From positions 1 to 46,444 of the forward strand of contig DRFI01000019.1 of the NCBI GenBank assembly GCA_011050675.1: DNA of 46,444 nt, given 5' to 3'. Position 1 is the stretch's first letter; every line of letters begins with the position of its first letter. The position numbers were made by a program, and so were the translations under genes. The DNA is from Maribacter sp. Lineage in GTDB: Bacteria; Bacteroidota; Bacteroidia; Flavobacteriales; Flavobacteriaceae. The notes under the pieces were generated by a model, which made no database searches, was not told the origin of the DNA, and saw only the letters and a program-made list of their open reading frames with translations. This document shows, piece after piece, positions 22,278-28,897 of this stretch.

Positions 22278-22805
22278 TTCCATTGCATATAAAATATTGT
22301 AATACCTAGCAATTTTTTCATAGGTTTCAACAACTACATCTATAGCTTCATTAAAGCGTTTAGTGGCATCATCACATTTATCGTCATAAAATTGATAAAT
22401 ACTATTTTCAGTCATTTCATTTGCAATAAAGTTATTCTTAATTTTTTTATCTAAATACCATGCTGATTTTTGGCTTATACTCAGAACCCGGCCTAATTGA
22501 TGGGTGCTTATTCCTTCAGGGGATAAGTAAAGTGCAACAAATAACTTACGAATGGGTAATTTACTTTCTTGAAATGGTGTACCAATACGAATACTAAATT
22601 GCTTTCTGCATTTCTTACATTTCCATCGCTTGCCACGATTGGTTAAATTCAATTCATAGCAAACATCGTGATTACAATATTGACAAATAGGTTTACCATT
22701 CCATCTAAATTGAGCTAAATAATCAACACATTTTTCTTCTGTATTTAATTCCGATAATAGATCAAATGTTGATTCAAATTCTTGTCGCAAATGTTCTATA
22801 ATCAT
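22272..22805 (-). CDS. IS1595-type zinc-ribbon/HTH protein lacking a transposase domain
   Basis: I start at ATG 22805, just after the preceding stop, giving 177 residues. The first half is the zinc ribbon of IS1595/ISXO2 transposases: FRWNGKPICQYCNHD and RWKCKKCRKQF. A GTPFQESKLPIRKLF...LSPEGISTHQLGRVL..SQKSAWYLDKKI helix-turn-helix follows (compressed). The DDE catalytic domain that normally follows is absent; the C-terminus is a short helical tail. It looks like a domesticated DNA-binding regulator rather than a transposase. Confidence 0.75.
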   Translation of the reverse strand: MIIEHLRQEFESTFDLLSELNTEEKCVDYLAQFRWNGKPICQYCNHDVCYELNLTNRGKRWKCKKCRKQFSIRIGTPFQESKLPIRKLFVALYLSPEGISTHQLGRVLSISQKSAWYLDKKIKNNFIANEMTENSIYQFYDDKCDDATKRFNEAIDVVVETYEKIARYYNILYAMEE

Positions 22806-22807
22806 TA

Positions 22808-23251
22808 TTAACTCATTACAAATACTGCGTAAATCCATCGCGGAGTAAGTGTTCTGGCAAAAATTACCGCCCCAACACTAGGTTCATCAATTTTTTTTGA
22901 CATAGTGTACATACTATTTCCTGTTGTAAATACATCATCACAAATCAATGTTAATGATGAATCTTTATTCACGTATTTATCCAAAGCCAACTTTAAACGA
23001 TCACCGCCTGTAGGTATTGATACCACTTTATTGAATGCTTTTGAATATGTTCTCCAATTTTTAACCCCAATTGCTTCCATAACCATCTGTGAAGGAAAGC
23101 CAAATTTTTCTTTCCATCCTAATCTATTACAATGCTCTATAGCAAAGAAATATATTGCCGTGTGAATTGGCCTTGTTCGTTCTGGATTTTCAAAACAGAA
23201 GTCAAACCAATCCCTTGATAATTCATAGCCGTTTAACTTCTGCTCATTCAC
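22808..23251 (-). CDS. Chimeric replication-protein N-terminus / phosphoribosyltransferase C-terminus
   Basis: Residues 1-74 (NGYELSRDWFDFCFENPER, LGWKEKFGFPSQMVMEAIG) match the N-terminal domain of Bacteroidota phage replication proteins. Residues about 76-147 match the C-terminal half of a phosphoribosyltransferase: VSIPTGGDRL, then the PRPP loop TLICDDVFTTGNSM (101-114) and VGAVIFARTLTPRWI. The natural C-terminus of the first and N-terminus of the second are missing. An in-frame deletion that fused two genes is the simplest explanation. Activity is uncertain. Confidence 0.65.
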   Translation of the reverse strand: MNEQKLNGYELSRDWFDFCFENPERTRPIHTAIYFFAIEHCNRLGWKEKFGFPSQMVMEAIGVKNWRTYSKAFNKVVSIPTGGDRLKLALDKYVNKDSSLTLICDDVFTTGNSMYTMSKKIDEPSVGAVIFARTLTPRWIYAVFVMS

Positions 23252-23267
23252 CGTTAAATAGTATAGG

Positions 23268-23681
23268 CTATTCTACTGTATTTGTTATCCTGGTTTTTGC
23301 TTCTAGGATAGGCAAGTTTGCTTCTGTTGGTATGTAAATCTTATCACCATCCATTTTGTCAATATTTCTAACCCATAAATATTGTATATACTTATCAGTT
23401 AATTTCCCATCTTCTATCTCAATAGCTATCGCCATTCCCTTTGCGCGTTCAACTTCTGCCTGACTATTTAATTTTTGAGATTCTAAATTTGCCTTTGCTT
23501 CTTCAATAAGAATCTTTCTATTTTGTTCTGCTTTTGCCATTTCAGCACGCCCAAAATTTTCAGCACTTTCAATCTTAACCTTTGACCTCCAAACCTGATA
23601 TTTTGGTAAGCCAAACATAGCACACATAATAATAACAATAATCGTAAGCACGATTGTAAAAAACCATCCTAATTCACTCAT
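23268..23681 (-). CDS. Mini SPFH/band-7-like membrane protein
   Basis: The 137-residue protein has an N-terminal membrane helix (LGWFFTIVLTIIVIIMCAMF, 4-23). A charged coiled coil follows (about 35-85, ENFGRAEMAKAEQNRKILIEEA). It ends YIQYLWVRNIDKMDGDKIYIPTEANLPI, as in C-terminal parts of stomatin/prohibitin-like proteins. The globular SPFH domain itself is absent. It may organise host membrane or block host HflKC-type complexes; this is inference. Confidence 0.6.
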   Translation of the reverse strand: MSELGWFFTIVLTIIVIIMCAMFGLPKYQVWRSKVKIESAENFGRAEMAKAEQNRKILIEEAKANLESQKLNSQAEVERAKGMAIAIEIEDGKLTDKYIQYLWVRNIDKMDGDKIYIPTEANLPILEAKTRITNTVE

Positions 23682-23702
23682 AATATTTAAATTAAATTAA
23701 TC

Positions 23703-23807
23703 AAAAAGCCCTTCCAACATGTTGCACACTTACCAGGAAGTAAGATGACACGTTTTCGGGGCTATGAAAAAAGTTTTTGTAACATGTCCTGGTCTAAGTG
23801 TGCATTA
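23703..23807 (-). ncRNA. Structured 5' leader B (helix plus possible pseudoknot)
   Basis: The RNA expected from the -7 box at 23808-23815 starts GCACACTTAGACCAGGA (23803-23787). This pairs with 23738-23724 over 15 bp with a 2-nt bulge. AGCCC in the loop (23763-23759) can pair with GGGCT at 23711-23707, giving a pseudoknot that is followed by TTTTTG. ATG of the membrane protein gene lies 26 nt further on. It shares the promoter repeat and overall plan with leader A. Confidence 0.55.
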
Positions 23808-23826
23808 CAAATATAGTCTTTTATTC
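23803..23826 (-). repeat. 24-bp promoter repeat, copy 2
   Basis: Identical to 22254-22277; contains TATATTTG (23815-23808) and begins structured leader B. It lies next to the stop of the 104-residue gene. Confidence 0.75.
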
Positions 23827-23830
23827 GGGG

Positions 23831-24145
23831 CTATCTGTTATTTTCATACAATTTAAAACCCTTTTCTGTTAATCCATAGTAGTGACAACCATCATCATCA
23901 CACCACTCCGAAGGAATATTAATATATTGTCCTTCTCTCACTATGTCTATTACTGCAACCTCATTATCACCATAGGCATGAATATGGGAATCTCCAAATC
24001 CACTAATATTTTTAGCATCATAAGCATATAGCGAGCCGTATCTATTGACAAAATTTATTCCTTCTTTTTCACAATCTTTATAAGCCTTTTTTAATCTATT
24101 AAAAGCACGTTGCTGGTTTGCTGTTAAATCAAATATGTCTTCCAT
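23831..24145 (-). CDS. Hypothetical protein
   Basis: 104 residues. The N-terminus is a helix (LTANQQRAFNRLKKAYKDCEKEG), the middle is beta-rich, and the end is WCDDDGCHYYGLTEKGFKLYE. The last segment resembles the end of a winged-helix domain, but I would not assign a function. Confidence 0.55.
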   Translation of the reverse strand: MEDIFDLTANQQRAFNRLKKAYKDCEKEGINFVNRYGSLYAYDAKNISGFGDSHIHAYGDNEVAVIDIVREGQYINIPSEWCDDDGCHYYGLTEKGFKLYENNR

Positions 24146-24148
24146 AAT

Positions 24149-24418
24149 CTAAACTTCAATCGTTTCAAGTAACTCTTCTACCGCCTCTTCGGCTTGTTGC
24201 CAATCTTCTAAGGGTGCGAAAAATTTACTATTTGCATAAAAACTACGTAAATCTCTGTCACAAGTAGTACAGGTAGTGCTCCCATTCATATTTTTATGTA
24301 CATAAATAGATATTATGCTACAACATTTAGTTACACTATAGATTAGATATTCTTTGCCTGCACTAATACCAAGTGTATTTACAGTTTTAATACAAACAAC
24401 TTTATCTCCAACGTTCAT
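24149..24418 (-). CDS. Small Cys-rich protein, KOW/SH3-like start
   Basis: 89 residues starting NVGDKVVCIKTVNTLGISAGKEYLIYSV, an SH3-like barrel pattern frequent in Bacteroidota phages. CCS and CTTCD follow, then an acidic helix. Function unknown. Confidence 0.6.
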   Translation of the reverse strand: MNVGDKVVCIKTVNTLGISAGKEYLIYSVTKCCSIISIYVHKNMNGSTTCTTCDRDLRSFYANSKFFAPLEDWQQAEEAVEELLETIEV

Positions 24419-24609
24419 AATTTCTCTACTTTACACTCTTCAAAATTTATAAATAAAAAATCATCAGGATAGTATGTTTGCTTATTGAGTGTTAGCTTAC
24501 CTGCCACTTTAACCCAATGGGTTGACGGGCCTATTTTCTTGTCGTAGACAGCATCAAAAGTGCCTTTGGTGGGATGTTCTATTCGTATCTTATCCCCCTT
24601 TACGTACAT
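24415..24609 (-). CDS. Small beta-barrel-like protein
   Basis: 64 residues (MYVKGDKIRIEHPTKGTFDA start) alternating charged and hydrophobic residues as in a small beta barrel. It overlaps both neighbours by 4-10 nt. Function unknown. Confidence 0.55.
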   Translation of the reverse strand: MYVKGDKIRIEHPTKGTFDAVYDKKIGPSTHWVKVAGKLTLNKQTYYPDDFLFINFEECKVEKL

Positions 24610-25208
24610 CGGTTTAAATATTGATAGCCCTTAGCTGTTATGTCAAATTTAGGCGGGTCATGTGACGATATAGTACCTATCATTTTAATGAATCCATCAC
24701 GTTTAAGATTAAATAATCTAGAATGTATATTGGTTTCTTCTTGAAAGTCTAATTTATCCATGATTTCTATTGATCCTTTCGGCCCCTGAGAGGCAACAAG
24801 ATTAAGAATCTTAAATTTATGCGTCTTAATATCCGCAATTGGCTTGCCATAGAATACCTTATCAAATCTCACATTAACTAGCTTACAAACTTTTTTCAGA
24901 GAATTCCTTATGTTTATATTCGTAAGACATAAATTATAGAAATTTTCACGACTATGAATTATAGTTGAATGATCCCGACCCCCTACTTTAACTCCAATAT
25001 ATTCCAATGACAATGAAGTAAGACTACAAGCCATAAATATTAAACAATGCCTTGGTTCTACATATTCACGCCTTCTAACCTTTCCTATAATATGCTCTTT
25101 ATCCACATCAAAAACCTTAGATATGTTTTTCATCAGGACATCAAACTTCTCGTTATCGGTGTAAATATTAAACGATCTGGTAAAACCTGGGATTGCAAAG
25201 TAATTCAT
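24600..25208 (-). CDS. DnaA domain-IV DNA-binding protein with winged helix
   Basis: In this 202-residue protein, residues about 25-100 match the C-terminal DNA-binding domain of DnaA: VFDVDKEHIIGKVRRREYV, then the signature VGGRDHSTIIHS (75-86). The AAA+ and helicase-interaction domains are absent. Residues about 130-202 look like a winged helix (QGPKGSIEIMDKLDFQEET, then RLFNLKRDGFIKMI). It could bind DnaA-box DNA to start phage replication or compete with host DnaA. Confidence 0.8.
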   Translation of the reverse strand: MNYFAIPGFTRSFNIYTDNEKFDVLMKNISKVFDVDKEHIIGKVRRREYVEPRHCLIFMACSLTSLSLEYIGVKVGGRDHSTIIHSRENFYNLCLTNINIRNSLKKVCKLVNVRFDKVFYGKPIADIKTHKFKILNLVASQGPKGSIEIMDKLDFQEETNIHSRLFNLKRDGFIKMIGTISSHDPPKFDITAKGYQYLNRCT

Positions 25209-25945
25209 TTAATTTCCTTTATTATCTGGTGCAGTTTTTCAACCACTTCTTTAATTCTATCCTTGATTGCTTCAATTATTTCTTCGTTCCTTCTAACCCG
25301 TATAACAACCATTCTAAGAGATTTTTCAACCACTCTTGGATCATAACTTATAAAGTCGCAATACTTCCTATCAGTGGCCATTAAATTGCCTTGTAATTGA
25401 AAGATATCTTGTTTAGGAACCTCTTTAGTGATTAATACTCTTGCATAATTAGCCGGGTTAAAAGGACATTTTATTTCTATTATTCCGTCATCATTAATTA
25501 ATCCATCTGGACTACCCCCTGCATAGTCACCATAGGTAATAAACCCGACTTGGGTAACTTGGTTATCTGTCTTTTTTTCGTAGAAATCTTGTGCTTCTTG
25601 TTCATAATCTAAACCCCAATCCGTAGCTTGAGAGGTTTTAATATGATATGAATTAGTAAGTATTTCAGCAACTTTTTCATAGATGTAAGTCATGCAACCA
25701 TCACCAAAACGGGCTGCATTTTCAATAGCCACACAGTCCGAAATTTCAGCGTTGTATGCTTTCTGAGTTATCTCTTTTTTGTCCAGTTGCTTTTTAAGGC
25801 GCGCCCTTCGGGTTTTTGTGCCAGGTGCTCTCATAGACATCATATCAACATATCTTGATGAAGTAAGTCGCCCCTTTCGTTCTTCAAACCAATTATCGGT
25901 CTGCTGGTCTTTCGCTTTTGCTATCTCAAGATCAAGAAAGTCCAT
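25205..25945 (-). CDS. YqaJ-type exonuclease (recombinase)
   Basis: I start at ATG 25945 (MDFLDLEIAKAKDQQTDNWF); the longer frame runs into the ERF gene. The 246-residue protein has the lambda-exonuclease/YqaJ fold motifs: WFEERKGRLTSS, GLDYEQEAQDFYE, GGSPDGLI, IEIKCPF (Glu-x-Lys) and DIFQLQGNL. It degrades one strand of duplex ends, producing substrates for the ERF annealing protein encoded immediately upstream. Confidence 0.88.
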   Translation of the reverse strand: MDFLDLEIAKAKDQQTDNWFEERKGRLTSSRYVDMMSMRAPGTKTRRARLKKQLDKKEITQKAYNAEISDCVAIENAARFGDGCMTYIYEKVAEILTNSYHIKTSQATDWGLDYEQEAQDFYEKKTDNQVTQVGFITYGDYAGGSPDGLINDDGIIEIKCPFNPANYARVLITKEVPKQDIFQLQGNLMATDRKYCDFISYDPRVVEKSLRMVVIRVRRNEEIIEAIKDRIKEVVEKLHQIIKEIK

Positions 25946-26465
25946 ATTGCATTGATAAGTTGACAAGTTGTGATTTTTGTGAAGGCGTAAGTGCAAAATG
26001 CGCTTCACATTGAATCATTATATTTTGTTCACCTGCTTTTATTCGTTCACAAGCCTTCTTAAAGGCATCGTCCGTTAATTTGGATTTCTTCTCTTCCATA
26101 GGCTGTACGTCTTTATCTTCTTCAGTGATAAGGCCAAGTAAAGCAGATAATGTGTAACGCTTTGCATAGGTAATATTAGCACCTATAGCTTTTGCATCTC
26201 CTGCGTTTGGAATTAATAATTCACATTCCATTGATTGACCTGATTCAACATGGTAGATATGACATTTTACCGCCCCATCTTTCTCAGTTGAATGAAAGAA
26301 CATAAGATTCTTTCTATCAAGTACTGGTTTAATAGTTTTAACTATATTAGCCAGGGATGCGTATTTAAATTTTGTTTTTCCAAATGAAACTTCGCTATCC
26401 AAATTTATAGATTTACATTCCTTTTGGAAATCAAATAATGCCTTTAATATTTCGTTATTATCCAT
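25932..26465 (-). CDS. ERF-family single-strand annealing protein
   Basis: The 177-residue product has the ERF core: FKYASLANIVKTIKPVL (34-50), LMFFHS, and the signature GANITYAKRYTLSALLGL (about 95-112) followed by an acidic segment. It pairs with the YqaJ exonuclease as a two-component recombination system, used in replication-coupled repair and concatemer formation. The genes overlap by 14 nt. Confidence 0.88.
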   Translation of the reverse strand: MDNNEILKALFDFQKECKSINLDSEVSFGKTKFKYASLANIVKTIKPVLDRKNLMFFHSTEKDGAVKCHIYHVESGQSMECELLIPNAGDAKAIGANITYAKRYTLSALLGLITEEDKDVQPMEEKKSKLTDDAFKKACERIKAGEQNIMIQCEAHFALTPSQKSQLVNLSMQYGLS

Positions 26466-26685
26466 GTTGGTTTAGTTTTTTACCTATTGAGTGTAATGTC
26501 TGTAGTTGATCACCAACCAATCCATTTTTGGTTAATGATTTTATACTTTTAACAACCGTTTCAATTCCGTGATGGAAGGCCTCTAATTGTTCTTGATCTC
26601 TTAAATAGCCACCATTATAATCATGGCATCCTTTAGCTATATTGAGACAAGTTTGGAAGTCTTCGTATTTAGATAGCTGTGTCAT
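26458..26685 (-). CDS. Small helical protein
   Basis: ATG 26685, overlapping the preceding stop as ATGA, gives 75 residues (MTQLSKYEDFQTCLNIAKG). It is fully helical and precedes the ERF gene with an 8-nt overlap. Function unknown. Confidence 0.6.
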   Translation of the reverse strand: MTQLSKYEDFQTCLNIAKGCHDYNGGYLRDQEQLEAFHHGIETVVKSIKSLTKNGLVGDQLQTLHSIGKKLNQHG

Positions 26686-27041
26686 GATATTGCTTTTTGA
26701 GTCTTGCCTTTTGTTTTCCAAACAGCATAAGATTCTGAAAATCCAGAGTCAAAATAAACTACAATAATAGGTTCTGCCCACATTGAAGTTCCATAACAAT
26801 CATATTCGTAATATTTTTGATCCTCATATATTACCATAGAGTTGATTCCCCAATCACCATCCAGTCCCATTTCTACACGGTTAATTTCACGATCATTTTT
26901 TATCAGTGCTTTAATAATCTCTTTAGCTTTATTAAAATCGGCTTCCATAAAAAACCCAACATCACCTTGTGGGCCTAAAAATCCTGACGCAAAACTTATA
27001 CTGCCGGGGACATAATTGTGATCTTTTATTATTAATTCCAT
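26682..27041 (-). CDS. Hypothetical protein, first gene of the recombination operon
   Basis: 119 residues with alternating strands and a helix (EADFNKAKEIIKALI); no known family. ATG 27041 lies 22 nt from an operator-type promoter at 27057-27088, so it heads the recombination/replication transcript. Confidence 0.6.
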   Translation of the reverse strand: MELIIKDHNYVPGSISFASGFLGPQGDVGFFMEADFNKAKEIIKALIKNDREINRVEMGLDGDWGINSMVIYEDQKYYEYDCYGTSMWAEPIIVVYFDSGFSESYAVWKTKGKTQKAIS

Positions 27042-27056
27042 AATCTTTTCTTTAAA

Positions 27057-27088
27057 CGAATGTACAAATATCTTTTGTATTAGGCAAA
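27057..27088 (-). promoter_or_regulatory. Early promoter with embedded dyad operator (site 4)
   Basis: TTTG at 27088-27085, 20-nt spacer, TACATTCG at 27064-27057, dyad TACAAA-N5-TTTGTA at 27063-27079. It drives the recombination/replication operon. Confidence 0.7.
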
Positions 27089-27089
27089 T

Positions 27090-27197
27090 TTAGAACTGAA
27101 TTCTTATACCACAATTGATACATATACCCCCTGTGTCATAAGAATGCAATGTGCAGAGCTGTTGTTCACCAAATACATTATAGTCCAAATCCTGCAA
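27090..27197 (-). CDS. Short zinc-ribbon-like frame
   Basis: From TTG 27197 (no ATG available) a 35-residue frame ends QLCTLHSYDTGGICINCGI plus four residues, with a Cys-x2-Cys pair and another Cys. It looks like the end of a small zinc-ribbon gene whose start is lost or merged with the HicB-like remnant upstream. Confidence 0.35.
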   Translation of the reverse strand: MQDLDYNVFGEQQLCTLHSYDTGGICINCGIRIQF

Positions 27198-27207
27198 TGC
27201 CTTCTTT

Positions 27208-27347
27208 TCATCGTCCTAGTTCTTTAAGTTGTTTAATGTAATCATCAACCATATCCACAAAGGCTGACCTTGCCCGATCAATACTGTCCCCTTCAAATGT
27301 AACAAGGTCTTTTACGTCGTTGAATACCCTTTATAAGTCCCTTTCAT
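27208..27347 (-). pseudogene. HicB-like antitoxin remnant
   Basis: ATG 27347 opens MKGTYKGY and stops after 11 codons. In another frame the sequence continues VFNDVKDLVTFEG, AFVDMVDDYIKQLKELGR and stops at 27208. This is the HicB N-terminal half-domain pattern with a deletion or frameshift near the start and no C-terminal DNA-binding part. It is probably non-functional. Confidence 0.55.
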
Positions 27348-27498
27348 TTTGATTCTTTTTTGTTTGACGGTCATACATAATAATACTTCCTGCTTTTGGC
27401 TTGTCCGTTGTATCTTCTTTACCCTTCGCCTGTTTCTTCTTTGAGTCAGGAGAATAGATTTTATTGAATTCCTGGAATAGTTCTGTGAGTTGATTCAT
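27331..27498 (-). CDS. Small lysine-rich protein, copy 2 of a duplicated unit
   Basis: 55 residues, MNQLTELFQEFNKIYSPDSK start. Its 5' part (63 bp, 27424-27486) is identical to 28039-28101, where a 32-residue version exists. It follows the 174-residue paralogue, so it is the downstream member of a duplicated gene pair. Function unknown. Confidence 0.55.
   Translation of the reverse strand: MNQLTELFQEFNKIYSPDSKKKQAKGKEDTTDKPKAGSIIMYDRQTKKNQNERDL
27424..27486 (-). repeat. 63-bp direct repeat, copy 1
   Basis: Identical to 28039-28101, 615 bp apart. Together with the related genes at 27501-28025 and 28113-28721 it marks a tandem duplication of a two-gene unit. Confidence 0.85.
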
Positions 27499-27500
27499 AA

Positions 27501-28025
27501 TTATAGTTTTTCAAATACAGATTCGGTTAAAATGTCCCTGCATATATTGGCAGTGGTTAGTTCGTTTCGCTTTCTGGCAACCTCATCCGGCTGTGTGCTT
27601 GCATAATAAGAATCAGCATTTGCCTCTGCGCTAGCCTTTGCGGCATAATAGGCAGAATAATAGGAGTCGCCAAAAAGGCAAGAAGCAATATCAGCAGCAT
27701 GAGCAGAAAACTCTGCTGAAGAAGATTCTGCTAATTCACCAGCAGCACCACCCGCTGCACAAGAAACAATAGTAAGTTGCCTATCATCAATCAATCCATT
27801 ACCGTAATCAATAGCGGCGTTTATAGCAGCCTTACTCCGGTCATCTTTCATTAAATGAAGGACGGTTTCAGCACATTTTCCTTTTGCCAAGGTTAACAGT
27901 CTTTTGTTTATATTTAATCTTTGCGCTAACCATAACATCCAATCGCCACTATGAGAAGCTTGCCAAGCTTTTTGCGGAGTGTCAAATCGTCCCATAAATT
28001 GTGTTATTACTTTCTCCTTAATCAT
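27501..28025 (-). CDS. Ala-rich protein of a duplicated pair, copy without array
   Basis: 174 residues. Residues 15-85 (SGDWMLWLAQRLNINKRLL, KGKCAETVLHLMKDDRSKAA, AIDYGNGLID) closely match the neighbouring 203-residue protein. An Ala/Ser/Tyr-rich segment and the shared end RKRNELTTANICRDILTE follow. The pattern resembles Imm5-like proteins found in phages and bacteria. The function in a phage is unknown. Confidence 0.7.
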   Translation of the reverse strand: MIKEKVITQFMGRFDTPQKAWQASHSGDWMLWLAQRLNINKRLLTLAKGKCAETVLHLMKDDRSKAAINAAIDYGNGLIDDRQLTIVSCAAGGAAGELAESSSAEFSAHAADIASCLFGDSYYSAYYAAKASAEANADSYYASTQPDEVARKRNELTTANICRDILTESVFEKL

Positions 28026-28116
28026 AATTGTAAATTTTCTTCGCCTGTTTCTTCTTTGAGTCAGGAGAATAGATTTTATTGAATTCCTGGAATAGTTCTG
28101 TTAATACTTGGCTCAT
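28018..28116 (-). CDS. Truncated 32-residue copy of the lysine-rich partner
   Basis: ATG 28116 overlaps the preceding TGA as ATGA; the 32-residue frame (TELFQEFNKIYSPDSKKKQA) stops inside the next gene's start. Relative to its twin at 27331-27498 it has lost the C-terminal 20-odd residues, as expected at a duplication junction. Confidence 0.5.
   Translation of the reverse strand: MSQVLTELFQEFNKIYSPDSKKKQAKKIYNYD
28039..28101 (-). repeat. 63-bp direct repeat, copy 2
   Basis: Identical to 27424-27486; part of the truncated lysine-rich gene. Confidence 0.85.
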
Positions 28117-28721
28117 AGTTCTAATTTCTCAAATATCGTTTCCGTTAATATTTCTCTACATATATCGGCAGTCGCTAATTGATTTCTTTTTCTAGCATCA
28201 TCAGCAGCAGCATAAGCATCATCAGCAGCAGCATAAGCATCATAAGCAGCAGCATCATCAGCAGCAGCAGCATCATCATAAGCAGCAGCATAAGCAGCAT
28301 AAGCAGCATAAGCATCATAAGCAGCAGCATCATCAGCAGCAGCATCATCATAAGCAGCAGCATAAGCAGCATAAGCAGCATAAGCATCATAAGCAGCAGC
28401 ATCATCAGCAGCAGCAGCATCATAAGCAGCAGCACTTAATTGATCACCATCAATCAACCCATTTCCATAATCTATTGCGGCTTTTACGGCTGCTTTACTG
28501 CGGTCATCCTTCATTAAATGGAGAACCGTTTCAACACATTTGCCTTTTGCTAGAGTTAAAATACGCTTATCAACTTTCAACCTTTGGGCTATCCATAGCA
28601 TCCAATCACCGCGAGGGCAATTTTGCCAGGATTCTTCAAATGTTTTGAACTTCTCCCTGAATTCCACAGCCTCACTACAAGGATTAAATTTTGCAATTTC
28701 TATTTTTTTAGTTATAGTCAT
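28113..28721 (-). CDS. Ala/Asp/Tyr-repeat protein of a duplicated pair
   Basis: ATG 28721 overlaps the preceding stop as ATGA, giving 202 residues. Residues about 28-100 hold the conserved core (GDWMLWIAQRLKVDKRILTL, KGKCVETVLHLMKDDRSKAA, AIDYGNGLIDGDQL). Residues about 105-180 consist only of Ala, Asp and Tyr, built from an internal roughly 72-bp tandem repeat. The end RKRNQLATADICREILTE is again shared with the paralogue. The core suggests an Imm5-like fold; the array may vary in length. Confidence 0.7.
   Translation of the reverse strand: MTITKKIEIAKFNPCSEAVEFREKFKTFEESWQNCPRGDWMLWIAQRLKVDKRILTLAKGKCVETVLHLMKDDRSKAAVKAAIDYGNGLIDGDQLSAAAYDAAAADDAAAYDAYAAYAAYAAAYDDAAADDAAAYDAYAAYAAYAAAYDDAAAADDAAAYDAYAAADDAYAAADDARKRNQLATADICREILTETIFEKLEL
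28194..28434 (-). repeat. Low-complexity trinucleotide array (Ala/Asp/Tyr codons)
   Basis: About 240 bp made of GCA, TCA and TAA triplets on the plus strand (TGC/TGA/TTA complements encode Ala, Asp, Tyr on the minus strand reading frame). A unit of about 72-75 bp is repeated twice in tandem. It is the kind of sequence that changes length by slippage or recombination. Confidence 0.85.
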
Positions 28722-28897
28722 AATTCTAAATTTTCTTCGCCTTGATGCTCTAATAAATAATCCCGCTTTTCTGCTATCGCTATCCATAAAGGGTAAGCAG
28801 TTTCGTTGTCTGGCTGGCCGTCTTCGTCAAAGGGGTAATATCTCTCATGGTAAACCATCCCTGACTTTTCAAGCTCTGCTATTACTTCTTCGGTCAT
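28718..28897 (-). CDS. Small acidic protein
   Basis: A 59-residue frame from ATG 28897 (MTEEVIAELEKSGMVYHERY start, HQGEENLEL end). It overlaps both neighbours by ATGA/TAATG junctions, a strong sign of a real coupled gene. Function unknown. Confidence 0.6.
   Translation of the reverse strand: MTEEVIAELEKSGMVYHERYYPFDEDGQPDNETAYPLWIAIAEKRDYLLEHQGEENLEL

Noticed and set aside
25090..25106. DnaA box (TTATCCACA) as replication origin
   Set aside because: A single copy inside a coding region; no cluster or AT-rich unwinding element.
28194..28434. CRISPR-like repeat array
   Set aside because: There are no spacers; it is a coding trinucleotide array.
28175..28439. Leu/Met-only and Ile/Ser-only frames over the repeat array
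   Set aside because: They are other frames of the Ala/Asp/Tyr codon array; only the Ala/Asp/Tyr frame has conserved flanking domains on both sides.
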